From Lachnospiraceae bacterium (GTDB taxonomy: Bacteria > Bacillota > Clostridia > Lachnospirales > Lachnospiraceae): DNA of 64,000 nucleotides. A program made the translations under genes and the position numbers. The DNA lies in assembly GCA_024403515.1 (NCBI GenBank), contig JAKSRS010000001.1:1-64000 (forward strand), given 5' to 3'. Each line of letters starts with the position of its first letter. The stretch's first letter is position 1. Below the pieces are notes generated by a model that made no database searches, was not told the origin of the DNA, and saw only the letters and a list, made by a program, of their open reading frames with translations. This document shows, in pieces, positions 27,139 to 35,655 of this stretch.

Positions 27139-28215
27139 TTATTTATACATTGAATTGTAGTAATCCTGGTAAGCACCACTTGTAACGTTCTTCATCCACT
27201 CTTCGTTTTCAAAGAACCATTTGATAGTAAGTTTGATACCATCTTTAAACATTGTTTCGGGTTCCCAACCGATTTCTGATTTGATCTTATCAGGAGCGAT
27301 TGCGTATCTTCTGTCATGACCCTTTCGGTCTTCAACATAAGTAATTAAATCCTTGTTGATGTGAGCCTTTCTGGGATCTGAATCAGGAAGCATCTCGCAT
27401 AAAGTATCAAGAATAATATTGATGATCTCGATATTCTGCTTTTCGTTGTGTCCACCAACGTTATATGTTTCAAAAAGTCTTCCTTTTTCAATAACCATAT
27501 CGATTGCCTTGGCATGGTCCATTACATATAACCAGTCACGAACGTTCTTTCCGTCACCGTATACAGGAAGCTTCTTTCCACTTAACGCGTTATTGATGAT
27601 AAGGGGAATAAGCTTTTCAGGGAACTGGTAAGGTCCGTAGTTGTTTGAACAGTTTGTAATGTTTGCAGGGAACTTATATGTATCCATATAAGCCTTTACA
27701 AGCATATCTGAGCTTGCTTTACTTGCTGAGTAAGGGCTATGAGGAGCATAAGGAGTTGTTTCATAGAAATATCCTCCGTCCTCTTCGAGTGAGCCGTATA
27801 CTTCATCTGTTGATACATGTAAAAACTTCTTGCCTTCCTTGTAGCTTCCATCAGGAAGTTCCCATGCAGCCTTGGCGTTATTTAACATAACCAAAGTACC
27901 TAAAACATTAGTCTGAACAAATACTTCAGGATTTCTAATACTTCTGTCTACATGGCTTTCAGCAGCAAAATGAACTACATGATCGATATCATTTTCATTA
28001 AAAATCTTTTCAATTGCATCTGAATCGCAAATATCTGCTTTTACAAATGAATAGTTGGGATTATTTTCCAAATCTTTAAGATTTTCAAGATTACCTGCAT
28101 AGGTAAGCTTATCAACGTTAATTATGCGGATATTTTCACCATACTTGTTGAACATGTAATGGATAAAATTTGAACCGATAAAACCGGCACCGCCTGTTAC
28201 TAAATATGTTTTCAT
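27139..28215 (-). CDS. rmlB: dTDP-glucose 4,6-dehydratase
   Basis: 358 residues, extended SDR fold. NAD-binding TGGAGFIGSNF at the N-terminus, the DEVYG catalytic segment near 138, YSASK (Tyr/Lys pair) near 164 and NYGPYQFPEKLIP are all diagnostic of RmlB. It makes dTDP-4-keto-6-deoxyglucose, the shared substrate of RmlC and of the WecE-type aminotransferase at 36878-38011. The ATG follows a GGAGG site. It is second in the operon led by the GH25 gene. Confidence 0.96.
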   Translation of the reverse strand: MKTYLVTGGAGFIGSNFIHYMFNKYGENIRIINVDKLTYAGNLENLKDLENNPNYSFVKADICDSDAIEKIFNENDIDHVVHFAAESHVDRSIRNPEVFVQTNVLGTLVMLNNAKAAWELPDGSYKEGKKFLHVSTDEVYGSLEEDGGYFYETTPYAPHSPYSASKASSDMLVKAYMDTYKFPANITNCSNNYGPYQFPEKLIPLIINNALSGKKLPVYGDGKNVRDWLYVMDHAKAIDMVIEKGRLFETYNVGGHNEKQNIEIINIILDTLCEMLPDSDPRKAHINKDLITYVEDRKGHDRRYAIAPDKIKSEIGWEPETMFKDGIKLTIKWFFENEEWMKNVTSGAYQDYYNSMYK

Positions 28216-28233
28216 TCTCTTTCCTCCAAAGGG

Positions 28234-29955
28234 TTAGTATCCTAAATAACTCATATTCAAATCGACTCCGGTAGATATTCCAAGAACACTTCCCGAATCC
28301 GAATATTGCCACATATCATATCTTGTTTTGGTGTATGTTACTTCCTTAGCATACTGGGCAAGCCAGATTTTATAGCCCGTAAGCTCAGAGGTATTCATCT
28401 TCTCTTCGAACCACGTTTTGTTGGAATAAATACCCGGAGTATATCCACCGTTTCTTATAGTCTCTGAAAAGGCCTTACATACAGCCGTTCTTTCACTTAC
28501 GCCAATCTGGTCTCCTCTACCGCCGCCTGATGTTTCAACATCAAGAAAAATCGGATAGGAAATGCTGTATCCTGAGACCATATCAAGAACCATTGAGGCT
28601 TCTTCTACAGCTTCAACCTCGTTTACCGCCTGGCTAAAGAAGTACACGCCAACCTTGATGCCGTTTGCAGTTGCACCTTTTATATTGTCATAAAACTTGG
28701 CATCCTCTATAAGTCCGCCCTCTGTAGAGCCTCTAAAGCCGCATCTAATGATTGCATATGAAACACCGCTTGCCGCAACCGCCTGCCAGTCAATATTTCC
28801 ATTCCACTTTGAAACATCAATTCCAAAGGTTTTAACTGTCGGTTTATCCTGCGGGTCGTTTGAACTGACATCGCCAGGATCATCTGCCGGTTTGTCCTCG
28901 TCGTCCTTGGGCTTTACAGGCTTTTTGGCGCCCGGGTCTTCCACATTAACATTTACATCATTTTCTTTTTTAACTTCATTGGACACATCAACTTTCTTGT
29001 ATTCAAGAGTTTCTTTTACGTCAATGAAGTCTGTTTTGTCTGCAAAAGAATACTTATCGTCATATCCTTTTACCGAAAGGGTTTTTACAGAATACTTGCC
29101 ACCCTTTAAGCCCTCTAAATATATAATTCCGTCTTTGTTATCATCCGTAAAGGTTGTAACTGTGCCGGACGGATCTTTAACTTCTACTGAAAAAGGCACG
29201 TTGGCAATAAGTTTGTTATTGTCATTTACTACCTTTATCTTTAAATCTTTAAGTACCGAAGAAAGCACTACAGAAACTTTCGTAAGACCCTTTTCACTGT
29301 CCTTTTCATCGAACCTGAAGCTTTCCTCAAGGGCTTTTTTTCTGGCCTCTTCGCACAAAACCTTTTTAGTCTCAAAAACTTCTTCAAATTTACCCTGACC
29401 AATAAGTTCTATTGAATCAAGTTCATTTCCAATATCAAGAAGGGTAAGCGTCGGTTCACTTTTAGGATTAATAACTTCCTTAAGTCTTTCCATTCCCTTA
29501 CTTGAAACAGTTATCAAAAGAAGGACTGCTGCCGCAACAGAAAGTGCAGCAAGTGTTACAGATAATTTGGTGAAAAATCCGGTTTTCTTAGCTTCAGGCA
29601 GGTCTGTGACCTTGTAATCATCGTAGTCGTCTACCTCATCGAGTTCGTCCCACTCTTCGTTTTCATCAAGCTCGCTTAACTCATCTGCTTCTTCATAACC
29701 GTCATACTCATCGTAATCAACGCTTTCTTCATAGCCGTCAAACTCATCTGTTTCAAACGACGTATCGTTTTCTTCGCAGCCGTCAAACTCATCTGTTTCA
29801 AACGTCTTACCGCTTTCTTCGTAGCCGTCAAACTCATCTGTTTCAAACGTCTCACCGCTTTCTTCGTAGCCATCGAATTCGTCGTTTTCAGCTTCGTTTG
29901 TCGCTTCATCGTCGAGTATAACTATCTGTTCTTCATCATTGTAGTTATCAGTCAT
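28234..29955 (-). CDS. Membrane-anchored GH25 muramidase with acidic repeat tail
   Basis: 573 residues. The N-terminal 120 residues are extremely acidic and contain 15-residue tandem repeats. A membrane helix follows (about 129-150), then a linker, a beta-rich domain (about 215-320), an Asp/Pro/Lys stretch, and a GH25 lysozyme domain (377-573). Catalytic residues are intact: Asp380 in GIDVS and the DVE motif at 472-474. By topology the acidic tail is cytoplasmic and the muramidase is outside, where it would cut the MurNAc-GlcNAc bond. It leads the rmlBA operon from a consensus promoter, so local wall opening may accompany glycan insertion (inference). A partner to the degenerate copy at 24960-26249. 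Confidence 0.88.
   Translation of the reverse strand: MTDNYNDEEQIVILDDEATNEAENDEFDGYEESGETFETDEFDGYEESGKTFETDEFDGCEENDTSFETDEFDGYEESVDYDEYDGYEEADELSELDENEEWDELDEVDDYDDYKVTDLPEAKKTGFFTKLSVTLAALSVAAAVLLLITVSSKGMERLKEVINPKSEPTLTLLDIGNELDSIELIGQGKFEEVFETKKVLCEEARKKALEESFRFDEKDSEKGLTKVSVVLSSVLKDLKIKVVNDNNKLIANVPFSVEVKDPSGTVTTFTDDNKDGIIYLEGLKGGKYSVKTLSVKGYDDKYSFADKTDFIDVKETLEYKKVDVSNEVKKENDVNVNVEDPGAKKPVKPKDDEDKPADDPGDVSSNDPQDKPTVKTFGIDVSKWNGNIDWQAVAASGVSYAIIRCGFRGSTEGGLIEDAKFYDNIKGATANGIKVGVYFFSQAVNEVEAVEEASMVLDMVSGYSISYPIFLDVETSGGGRGDQIGVSERTAVCKAFSETIRNGGYTPGIYSNKTWFEEKMNTSELTGYKIWLAQYAKEVTYTKTRYDMWQYSDSGSVLGISTGVDLNMSYLGY
29698..29886 (-). repeat. 45-bp tandem repeats in the GH25 gene
   Basis: Three full copies (29734-29868) of a 45-base unit encode YEESGxTFETDEFDG-like segments (residues 30-44, 45-59, 60-74), flanked by partial copies ending in EFDG before and EYDG after. 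Base identity between copies is high, so the array probably varies in length between strains. Confidence 0.9.
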
Positions 29956-29990
29956 TTAATCAAACCAATTCCTTGTAATCCTAACGTGTT

Positions 29991-30019
29991 ATTATACCAT
30001 TTTTCAGCGGTATTTTCAA
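29991..30019 (-). promoter_or_regulatory. Promoter of the GH25-rml-wzm-wzt operon
   Basis: TTGAAA (complement of 30014-30019), a 17-base spacer, TATAAT (complement of 29991-29996). This is close to the vegetative consensus and lies in the 72-base gap before the GH25 gene. Transcription should start near 29984. It splits the dTDP-sugar/ABC-export operon from the genes upstream. Confidence 0.8.
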
Positions 30020-30027
30020 ACCAGGTA

Positions 30028-30990
30028 TCAATCGGCAAGAAACTCTACAATATGATCTGAAACAGCCTCAACACCCTTATCATTAAGGCCTTTGTCGTTG
30101 ATATATTCTTCGTAGTTCTTTTCTGTAATATAGTTAAAATAGTTGTCTATAAATGAAACGCAGTACTGTGTACAAACATCATATTCTCTAGTAACATATT
30201 CAGCTTCAGTACCATTACCAAAGTTTGTAAGAGTACCTAAGCATCTTTCATCTCCCCAGGTTGAATATGTAAGATAAGGTGATGATACGACGATTCTTAT
30301 GTAAGGATACTTTTCCTTAAGCATTGTGATTGTGCTTCTTAAAGAACCGACATATGAGCACACATCATAATCATTATCGGGGTTATACAGTATCTGGTTC
30401 TGATAGTAGTCTGCTGACGCATACATGATAAGAACTGTGTCATAAGTTTCAATGTCGATAGACTCGAAATTGGCAAGCCACTCGTCAGCACCACTCTTTT
30501 CAATGGCACCATTTTCGTAAAGGTTCCATTCCTGAACGTCGTATTCTTTATTTATCATACTTTTTACTATGTAATATAAAGAATAAGGTGACCAGTAATG
30601 TCCTCCGGGATAATCACCATCTGCAATAAATGAAGGACAGGTTACCATAGAATAATATGCGCATACTGAATCAATCTGCCAGTCAGGCATTTTATCCTTA
30701 ATTCTGTCAAGAACACTCTTTCCTGCGTCTGAAGGGCGAATCGCACCATAGTTTCCGATGACCAACATCTTATTTACGCCATCATCTTCTCTGGCATCAA
30801 GAATGCTTTGGTCAACGTGAAAAGAAAGATCGTAGCTTTCTGTTTCATAAGCTGTCGGATCAATGTTTTTATCGATTACAACCGTTCTTTTGTTCCATGC
30901 ATCAAGTTTAACAATTACAAGTACAACAATTGCTGCCATAGCAAGCAAAAGTGCAACGTGTAACTTCCATCCAAGTTTAAATCTCTTCAT
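30028..30990 (-). CDS. Membrane-anchored SGNH-like protein lacking the catalytic serine
   Basis: 320 residues from the ATG at 30988-30990, preceded by AGGAGATAAA; a TTG five codons earlier is unlikely. One membrane helix (about 10-28), then an extracellular alpha/beta domain. Spacing and strands recall SGNH hydrolases, but the expected GDS block reads GNYG (79-82), the GxND block reads ASAD in IMYASADYY, and a C-terminal DxxH is not clear. If the fold is right the protein is inactive. It ends the operon containing the ABC flippase, and a promoter follows. The function is not known, and the SGNH link is a weak visual match. Confidence 0.6.
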   Translation of the reverse strand: MKRFKLGWKLHVALLLAMAAIVVLVIVKLDAWNKRTVVIDKNIDPTAYETESYDLSFHVDQSILDAREDDGVNKMLVIGNYGAIRPSDAGKSVLDRIKDKMPDWQIDSVCAYYSMVTCPSFIADGDYPGGHYWSPYSLYYIVKSMINKEYDVQEWNLYENGAIEKSGADEWLANFESIDIETYDTVLIMYASADYYQNQILYNPDNDYDVCSYVGSLRSTITMLKEKYPYIRIVVSSPYLTYSTWGDERCLGTLTNFGNGTEAEYVTREYDVCTQYCVSFIDNYFNYITEKNYEEYINDKGLNDKGVEAVSDHIVEFLAD

Positions 30991-31010
30991 TTTATCTCCT
31001 AACAAGTGAC

Positions 31011-32750
31011 CTATCTTTCACGGTCTATTTTACCCTCACTGACTCTGTATATCATGTCGCATTTTTCAATGGTCTGAAGTCTGTGAGCAATAATAATAAG
31101 TGTCTTTCGGCCATGAAGTGAGTTAATCGAATCCATGATAGCCGCTTCAGTATCTCCATCAAGAGCACTTGTAGCTTCATCAAGGATAAGTACCTCGGGA
31201 TCTTCGTATAAAGCTCTGGCAATACCAATACGCTGCCTCTGACCACCTGAAATTCTAATGCCCCTTTCACCAATTTTGGTATCAAGGCCTTCAGGAAGTG
31301 ACCTTATATATTCATCAAGCTGAGCTTCCTTTAAAACAGCCCAGACACGATCTTCATCGATATCATCGGGGTTAACACCAAAAGCAACGTTAGCACGAAT
31401 CGTATCATCAAGCATGAAAATCATCTGGGGGATGTATCCCACGTTCTTTAGCCATGCTCTGTAATGATCTTTCGTATTAACATCGTCTGCGTAAACACCA
31501 CCACTTTGTAATTCCAAAAGTCCCAAAAGAATGTCTACGACTGTGGTTTTACCTGCACCTGAAGCTCCAACTACGCCGACTGCTGCCCCAATGGGAATCT
31601 CCATATCAGCATGGTCAAATATGAGCCTGTCGGTCTTAGGATAGGCATAAGTAATATCCTTTAAGTTAATGCTCTTCTTAACCTCAAGCTTTTTATCGGC
31701 AAGATTTGCAAAAGACATATCAGTATTCTTATTATCAATTTCATCCTGAAGATTATCGCTAACCCCCATAAAGAAAGGCTTGAAATAAGAAATATTATTA
31801 AGAAGGTTATTAATCTTATTAGCACAGGGCATGAGCTTAACAGCACCAAGCCCGAACGCAGTAAAGGTCGGAAGCTTATCAGCTAAATTTTCACCGTTAA
31901 CGAGTAAAATAAGCATATAAAGAATCATTCCCGCAACGCATACAGTCTCAATAAAAAGCTTCGGAACATTTGAAAAAAGAGAGTATCTTTGTACTGCGTT
32001 TACATATCCCTGACCGCAAATATTGTACTGCTTTACAAAGTACTGTTCTTTACCTGTAACCTTTACTTCCTTAATACCTGTTACAGTCTGTGAAATAATC
32101 TTAAAAAGTCCGGCGTAGTAATCCTGATTATCCTTTCCGGCCTTTTCCATCATAGGCTTCATCACAGCCTTAATGATTAGTAATGTAACCAGCAAAAGTC
32201 CCGCAATAATAAAGCACATACGTGCGTCCTGAAGCAAAAGAACGATTACCAGGGATAAAAATACAAAGCCTTCAGCCACAATCTGTAAAAGCGAGAGAAT
32301 AAGGCCATACATATTGTTTACATCTGAAGTAATATTTCTTTGCACAACAGCAGTATCAGCAAAAAGATAATACTCATAGCCACGTCTTAGGTAGTTACGC
32401 ATCATTCTTTCGCTTGTTCTGAACTGGTTTTTGTAAACAAAAGAATACATTACCTTCCACTGTAAAAAGAGATAAACATTCTTTACAACAAAGGCCAGAA
32501 TGAGGCATACCATTACAGTAACGGTAAATGAAACCGTGGACTTAAAACCAAGGTTATCATAAACCGCTGCCAGATATTTATTTGAGTGAATAGCTTCAGG
32601 TGAAATCACCAGGCTTACAACCCCGATGACGATCGTGATGCTCGCTGTTTCAAGAAGTGCTGCAATGACCATCATGATAACAATCAGGACCATTCTTCGC
32701 TTCTGCGCCGCATCCAAAAGCACCATCAGCTTTTTTAGCATATCTTTCAT
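31011..32750 (-). CDS. ABC exporter, MsbA/PglK-type lipid-linked oligosaccharide flippase candidate
   Basis: 579 residues: a six-helix exporter domain (about 15-325) fused to a nucleotide-binding domain with Walker A GASGAGKT (395-402), Q-loop GYIPQ, signature ISGGQRQR, Walker B VLILDEATSALD and H-loop IIAHR. Half-transporters of this layout flip lipids or, as PglK, lipid-linked oligosaccharides. Its setting, after sugar synthases and GT-C proteins and with no other flippase in region C, favours flipping of undecaprenyl-linked units. A general lipid or drug exporter is the alternative. Confidence 0.82.
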   Translation of the reverse strand: MKDMLKKLMVLLDAAQKRRMVLIVIMMVIAALLETASITIVIGVVSLVISPEAIHSNKYLAAVYDNLGFKSTVSFTVTVMVCLILAFVVKNVYLFLQWKVMYSFVYKNQFRTSERMMRNYLRRGYEYYLFADTAVVQRNITSDVNNMYGLILSLLQIVAEGFVFLSLVIVLLLQDARMCFIIAGLLLVTLLIIKAVMKPMMEKAGKDNQDYYAGLFKIISQTVTGIKEVKVTGKEQYFVKQYNICGQGYVNAVQRYSLFSNVPKLFIETVCVAGMILYMLILLVNGENLADKLPTFTAFGLGAVKLMPCANKINNLLNNISYFKPFFMGVSDNLQDEIDNKNTDMSFANLADKKLEVKKSINLKDITYAYPKTDRLIFDHADMEIPIGAAVGVVGASGAGKTTVVDILLGLLELQSGGVYADDVNTKDHYRAWLKNVGYIPQMIFMLDDTIRANVAFGVNPDDIDEDRVWAVLKEAQLDEYIRSLPEGLDTKIGERGIRISGGQRQRIGIARALYEDPEVLILDEATSALDGDTEAAIMDSINSLHGRKTLIIIAHRLQTIEKCDMIYRVSEGKIDRER

Positions 32751-32770
32751 AAAGTAATTTACCGCCGTTT

Positions 32771-33706
32771 CTATTCAAGATTCTTCTTGATGTAGTGTGT
32801 CTCAACTAAGGAGCGTTCGAAATCCCTTCGATTCTTCTGTCCTATAGTCGAAAGAATGAGTCCGGCAAAGAAGGACTGTATAGCAGCAATGAAAACAAAG
32901 CCGCATGTTATGAGTGTGGGGAACTTTGCAACAAGTCCGGTCTCTAAAAACTCTATAAAAACAGGAATAAAGAATGCTATTGAAATAACTGTAAGTACTC
33001 CTGCCAACAGACTAAAGAAGCCCATGGGTTTGTAGTTTTTATAAAGTCTTGCAATTGTCTTAAGCACCTTGATTCCATCGCTTACTGTAGAAAGTTTAGA
33101 TTCACTTCCTTCGGGGCGATCTCTGTACTGAACAATGACATTTCTAATATCCATGTTGTTATATACTGCATGAATAGTCATTTCAGTTTCAATTTCAAAG
33201 CCTTTTGAAAGAATAGGGAACGTCTTGGCAAATTCAAAGCTGAATGCTCTGTAACCTGTCATAATGTCCTTAATCTTGCAGTCGAAAAGATGGTTAATCG
33301 AAAATCTTACAAGATCGTTTCCAAAGTTGTGGAAAGGACGCTTATTCTCCGTGTAATATGTTGAAGACAATCTGTCTCCGACAACCATATCAGCATTCTC
33401 GTTAAGTACTAAGTCAGCCATTTCACGGGCATATTCCAAAGGATATGTGTCGTCTCCATCAATCATTATGTAGCAGTGAGCATCGATTTCACGAAACATT
33501 CTTCTAATTACGTTTCCCTTACCCTGAAGGTATTCATGCTTTACAACTGCTCCGGCTTCTTTAGCAATCTTAGCTGTATCATCCGTTGAATTATTGTCAT
33601 AAACATATATAACTGCTTCGGGTATATTTTCTTTTGCATCGGCTACAACCTTGGCAATTGTTACTGCTTCGTTGTAACAGGGAATTATGATTGCAATCTT
33701 ATCCAT
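32771..33706 (-). CDS. Polyprenyl-phosphate glycosyltransferase, DPM1-like
   Basis: 311 residues. A GT2 domain (1-225) starts IAIIIPCYNE and carries DGDDT near 99. Two C-terminal helices (about 232-260 and 270-295) follow. Such enzymes make undecaprenyl-phosphate sugars, which are flipped and used by GT-C transferases outside. It lies next to the membrane proteins at 33732-36888, its probable partners. One of three of this class in region C. Confidence 0.85.
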   Translation of the reverse strand: MDKIAIIIPCYNEAVTIAKVVADAKENIPEAVIYVYDNNSTDDTAKIAKEAGAVVKHEYLQGKGNVIRRMFREIDAHCYIMIDGDDTYPLEYAREMADLVLNENADMVVGDRLSSTYYTENKRPFHNFGNDLVRFSINHLFDCKIKDIMTGYRAFSFEFAKTFPILSKGFEIETEMTIHAVYNNMDIRNVIVQYRDRPEGSESKLSTVSDGIKVLKTIARLYKNYKPMGFFSLLAGVLTVISIAFFIPVFIEFLETGLVAKFPTLITCGFVFIAAIQSFFAGLILSTIGQKNRRDFERSLVETHYIKKNLE

Positions 33707-33731
33707 CTTTTCTTTCCTCGCACCTTTAATT

Positions 33732-34544
33732 CTATCGATAGTTTACGAAATCGAGTCCCAAATACGCTTCGTTATCAAGGTAAATCTCGTATTCGTCAAT
33801 TGTTGTCACATATACAAAGCCATAAGTTGAAAGGCTTTCCGTAAATTTTCTTTCCTCTCCTACCACAAGATAAGGAATGTTCAAATCCCTCAAGTAAGTA
33901 GTCGCTTCCTTGGTATCTATAATATCACTGTTCATGATATCCCTAAGTGCTTCTTCATCCAGCTGGAAGTCAAAAGCAAAATAGTCAAAAAACATTCCTC
34001 GTCCGTAAGGCATTAAAACATAAGGTGTATACTGCCTTACATAGGAAACCATTTCATCAGGAAAGCAGCATAGTATTTCTCTTCCCGGTACAATGATTTC
34101 ATCACAAATCTTAACTACGGTTTCAGGCATATGGTATATATTCTTAGCCGGTGTAAAGATTGCGTTGGAATAAAGGTATCTTCCGGATGCCATCATAACT
34201 ACTATGCAGCAGATAAAGGCACAAAATCTTTTAACGCCTTCAAGGCTGAAGGCTATTCTTACCATGGTATAAACGATAATAATCGACGTCGGTAAGGCCC
34301 AGAAAACCCTGTAGAGTATTTCTTCGTCATGTGTCAGGTAAATATATATCCACCAGATAGGGCAAAAGAAAACTAAAAGGATATAAACCGGGTATTTTAG
34401 CATAAACGCTCTTATTTTCATGTCCTTTTCAAGGATTGTTAAAAGCGCAATGCATATAAGTAAAACAACAAACATAAAGCCCACATTGTTGTATTTTTCA
34501 AATACGTCCATCATCGAGCGGGCACATTCTAAAATGAAATCCAT
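33732..34544 (-). CDS. Membrane protein with extracellular C-terminal domain, possible GT-C half
   Basis: 270 residues. About four helices in the first 125 residues are followed by a soluble domain (about 135-270) whose ending (LNIPYLVVGEE, YGFVYVTTIDEYEIYL) resembles the C-terminal outer domains of GT-C membrane transferases. It begins ten bases after the stop of the 361-residue membrane protein in another frame, but has its own AGGGGGT ribosome binding site, so it looks like a real gene rather than a frameshift product. The two probably work as one complex. No catalytic motif is identified here. Confidence 0.6.
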   Translation of the reverse strand: MDFILECARSMMDVFEKYNNVGFMFVVLLICIALLTILEKDMKIRAFMLKYPVYILLVFFCPIWWIYIYLTHDEEILYRVFWALPTSIIIVYTMVRIAFSLEGVKRFCAFICCIVVMMASGRYLYSNAIFTPAKNIYHMPETVVKICDEIIVPGREILCCFPDEMVSYVRQYTPYVLMPYGRGMFFDYFAFDFQLDEEALRDIMNSDIIDTKEATTYLRDLNIPYLVVGEERKFTESLSTYGFVYVTTIDEYEIYLDNEAYLGLDFVNYR

Positions 34545-34554
34545 ACTGTACCCC

Positions 34555-35640
34555 CTACTTCATTAAAAGATAGAGAAGACTGATTACGCCGCCCGGTATA
34601 GCAATTATTATAAGCGAAAGCTTCTCTTTAAGTGATGCTTTATTGATACACAAATATATAAAAAATGCCAAATAAACAATTTCGCAAACTATATTTCCAA
34701 ACAAAGAACATAAAGTCGCTGCAAAGCTTAAAAGTATAAGAAATGCAAAGTTTTTAAACTTTTTAAGTCCACCATCTGCGATTTCAAAAAACATGAAAAA
34801 CAAATACGGAAGGACTATGGCTGCCAAAGCTTCCTTACCCTGTCTGCTTCTTGTAAGCATGAAAGTTTCGGCTGTATTGATTGAATAATTGGAAAACATT
34901 GCAAATATTGAAAGCAGGGCCATAAACATGTAGCGCTTAGCTCTCGCCTCTTTAAAGAGACACTTTGCAATAGCGTTGTAGATTATATACGAAATCAAAA
35001 TAAAGGTCACAGGAATTGCTATATGGGCAAGGCTTGAAACCGCAAGTCCTGTAACTCTTGCAATAATACCGATAAAAATCGGAAAAGGTGCAAGGCTGTA
35101 TCTTAATAGCATTGTCGTAGGATAACCCGTATAGGGATCTACATTGTAAAGTCCGTCTGCAACTCTTGTATACTCTGCAACAGCAACATAAAATGCATCG
35201 TCTCCGTCAGCTACGGCAAAAAATATTGTCTTATATAACTGAAAAATCAAAACTCCCAAAAATATACCAAGATAAAGAATCTCTTCTCTTGTAAGCGGAG
35301 CTTTTAACTTATTTAAGTTTCCTGCGGCAGTTGCTGCATTTACTGAAAGTCCGCCTTCTTTTGATGACTTTAATTTTGAATACATCGTATAGACAAGGCC
35401 GGCTACTACGAGTAAAAGGGCCAGAGGAAAATACAGCTTCATCACCAGTGTGACTGTTTTTTTAAGATAAACTAAAGGCATTGCTATAATGAAAAATACA
35501 CCCCACTGGGCAATCAGACCCGTGGCGCAGGAAATCATAAACTTACCTTCCCTGTTGGTCACGAAAAGTCGTCCGGTGAAGTATGACACAAATAAAATCA
35601 TTATGCAGCTGGCAATAAGTTTTAAAACAGTTATAGTCAT
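34555..35640 (-). CDS. Polytopic membrane protein, probable GT-C glycosyltransferase
   Basis: 361 residues with about nine or ten helices. After a short N-terminal group of three helices and a polar loop, the segment ADGDDAFYVAVAEYTR (about 142-157) places acidic residues in an outer loop, as in the first loop of GT-C enzymes, and PYTGYPTTMLLRYSL follows. It lacks the C-terminal outer domain, which may be supplied by the next gene. The setting beside a polyprenyl-phosphate sugar synthase supports transfer of a sugar on the outer face. The family is not certain. Confidence 0.6.
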   Translation of the reverse strand: MTITVLKLIASCIMILFVSYFTGRLFVTNREGKFMISCATGLIAQWGVFFIIAMPLVYLKKTVTLVMKLYFPLALLLVVAGLVYTMYSKLKSSKEGGLSVNAATAAGNLNKLKAPLTREEILYLGIFLGVLIFQLYKTIFFAVADGDDAFYVAVAEYTRVADGLYNVDPYTGYPTTMLLRYSLAPFPIFIGIIARVTGLAVSSLAHIAIPVTFILISYIIYNAIAKCLFKEARAKRYMFMALLSIFAMFSNYSINTAETFMLTRSRQGKEALAAIVLPYLFFMFFEIADGGLKKFKNFAFLILLSFAATLCSLFGNIVCEIVYLAFFIYLCINKASLKEKLSLIIIAIPGGVISLLYLLMK

Positions 35641-35655
35641 TACAAAATCCTTTAA

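Noticed and set aside
28697..29398. A 233-codon open frame on the plus strand
   Set aside because: It is fully antisense to the GH25 gene, has no ribosome binding site, and its composition (Ser/Leu/Phe-rich) is that expected from the complement of an acidic, lysine-rich coding region.
29734..29868. Regular repeats that could suggest a CRISPR array
   Set aside because: Units are contiguous without spacers and stay in frame within a coding sequence.
29676..29909. A repeat-containing minus-strand open frame of 77 codons, Lys/Arg-rich
   Set aside because: It is the off-frame reading of the 45-bp repeats in the GH25 gene; the other frame continues into the membrane helix and hydrolase domain.
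33732..35640. A frameshifted pseudogene
   Set aside because: The second part has its own strong ribosome binding site and the first ends in a normal stop after a membrane helix; two adjacent genes fit better, though a split of an ancestral gene remains possible.
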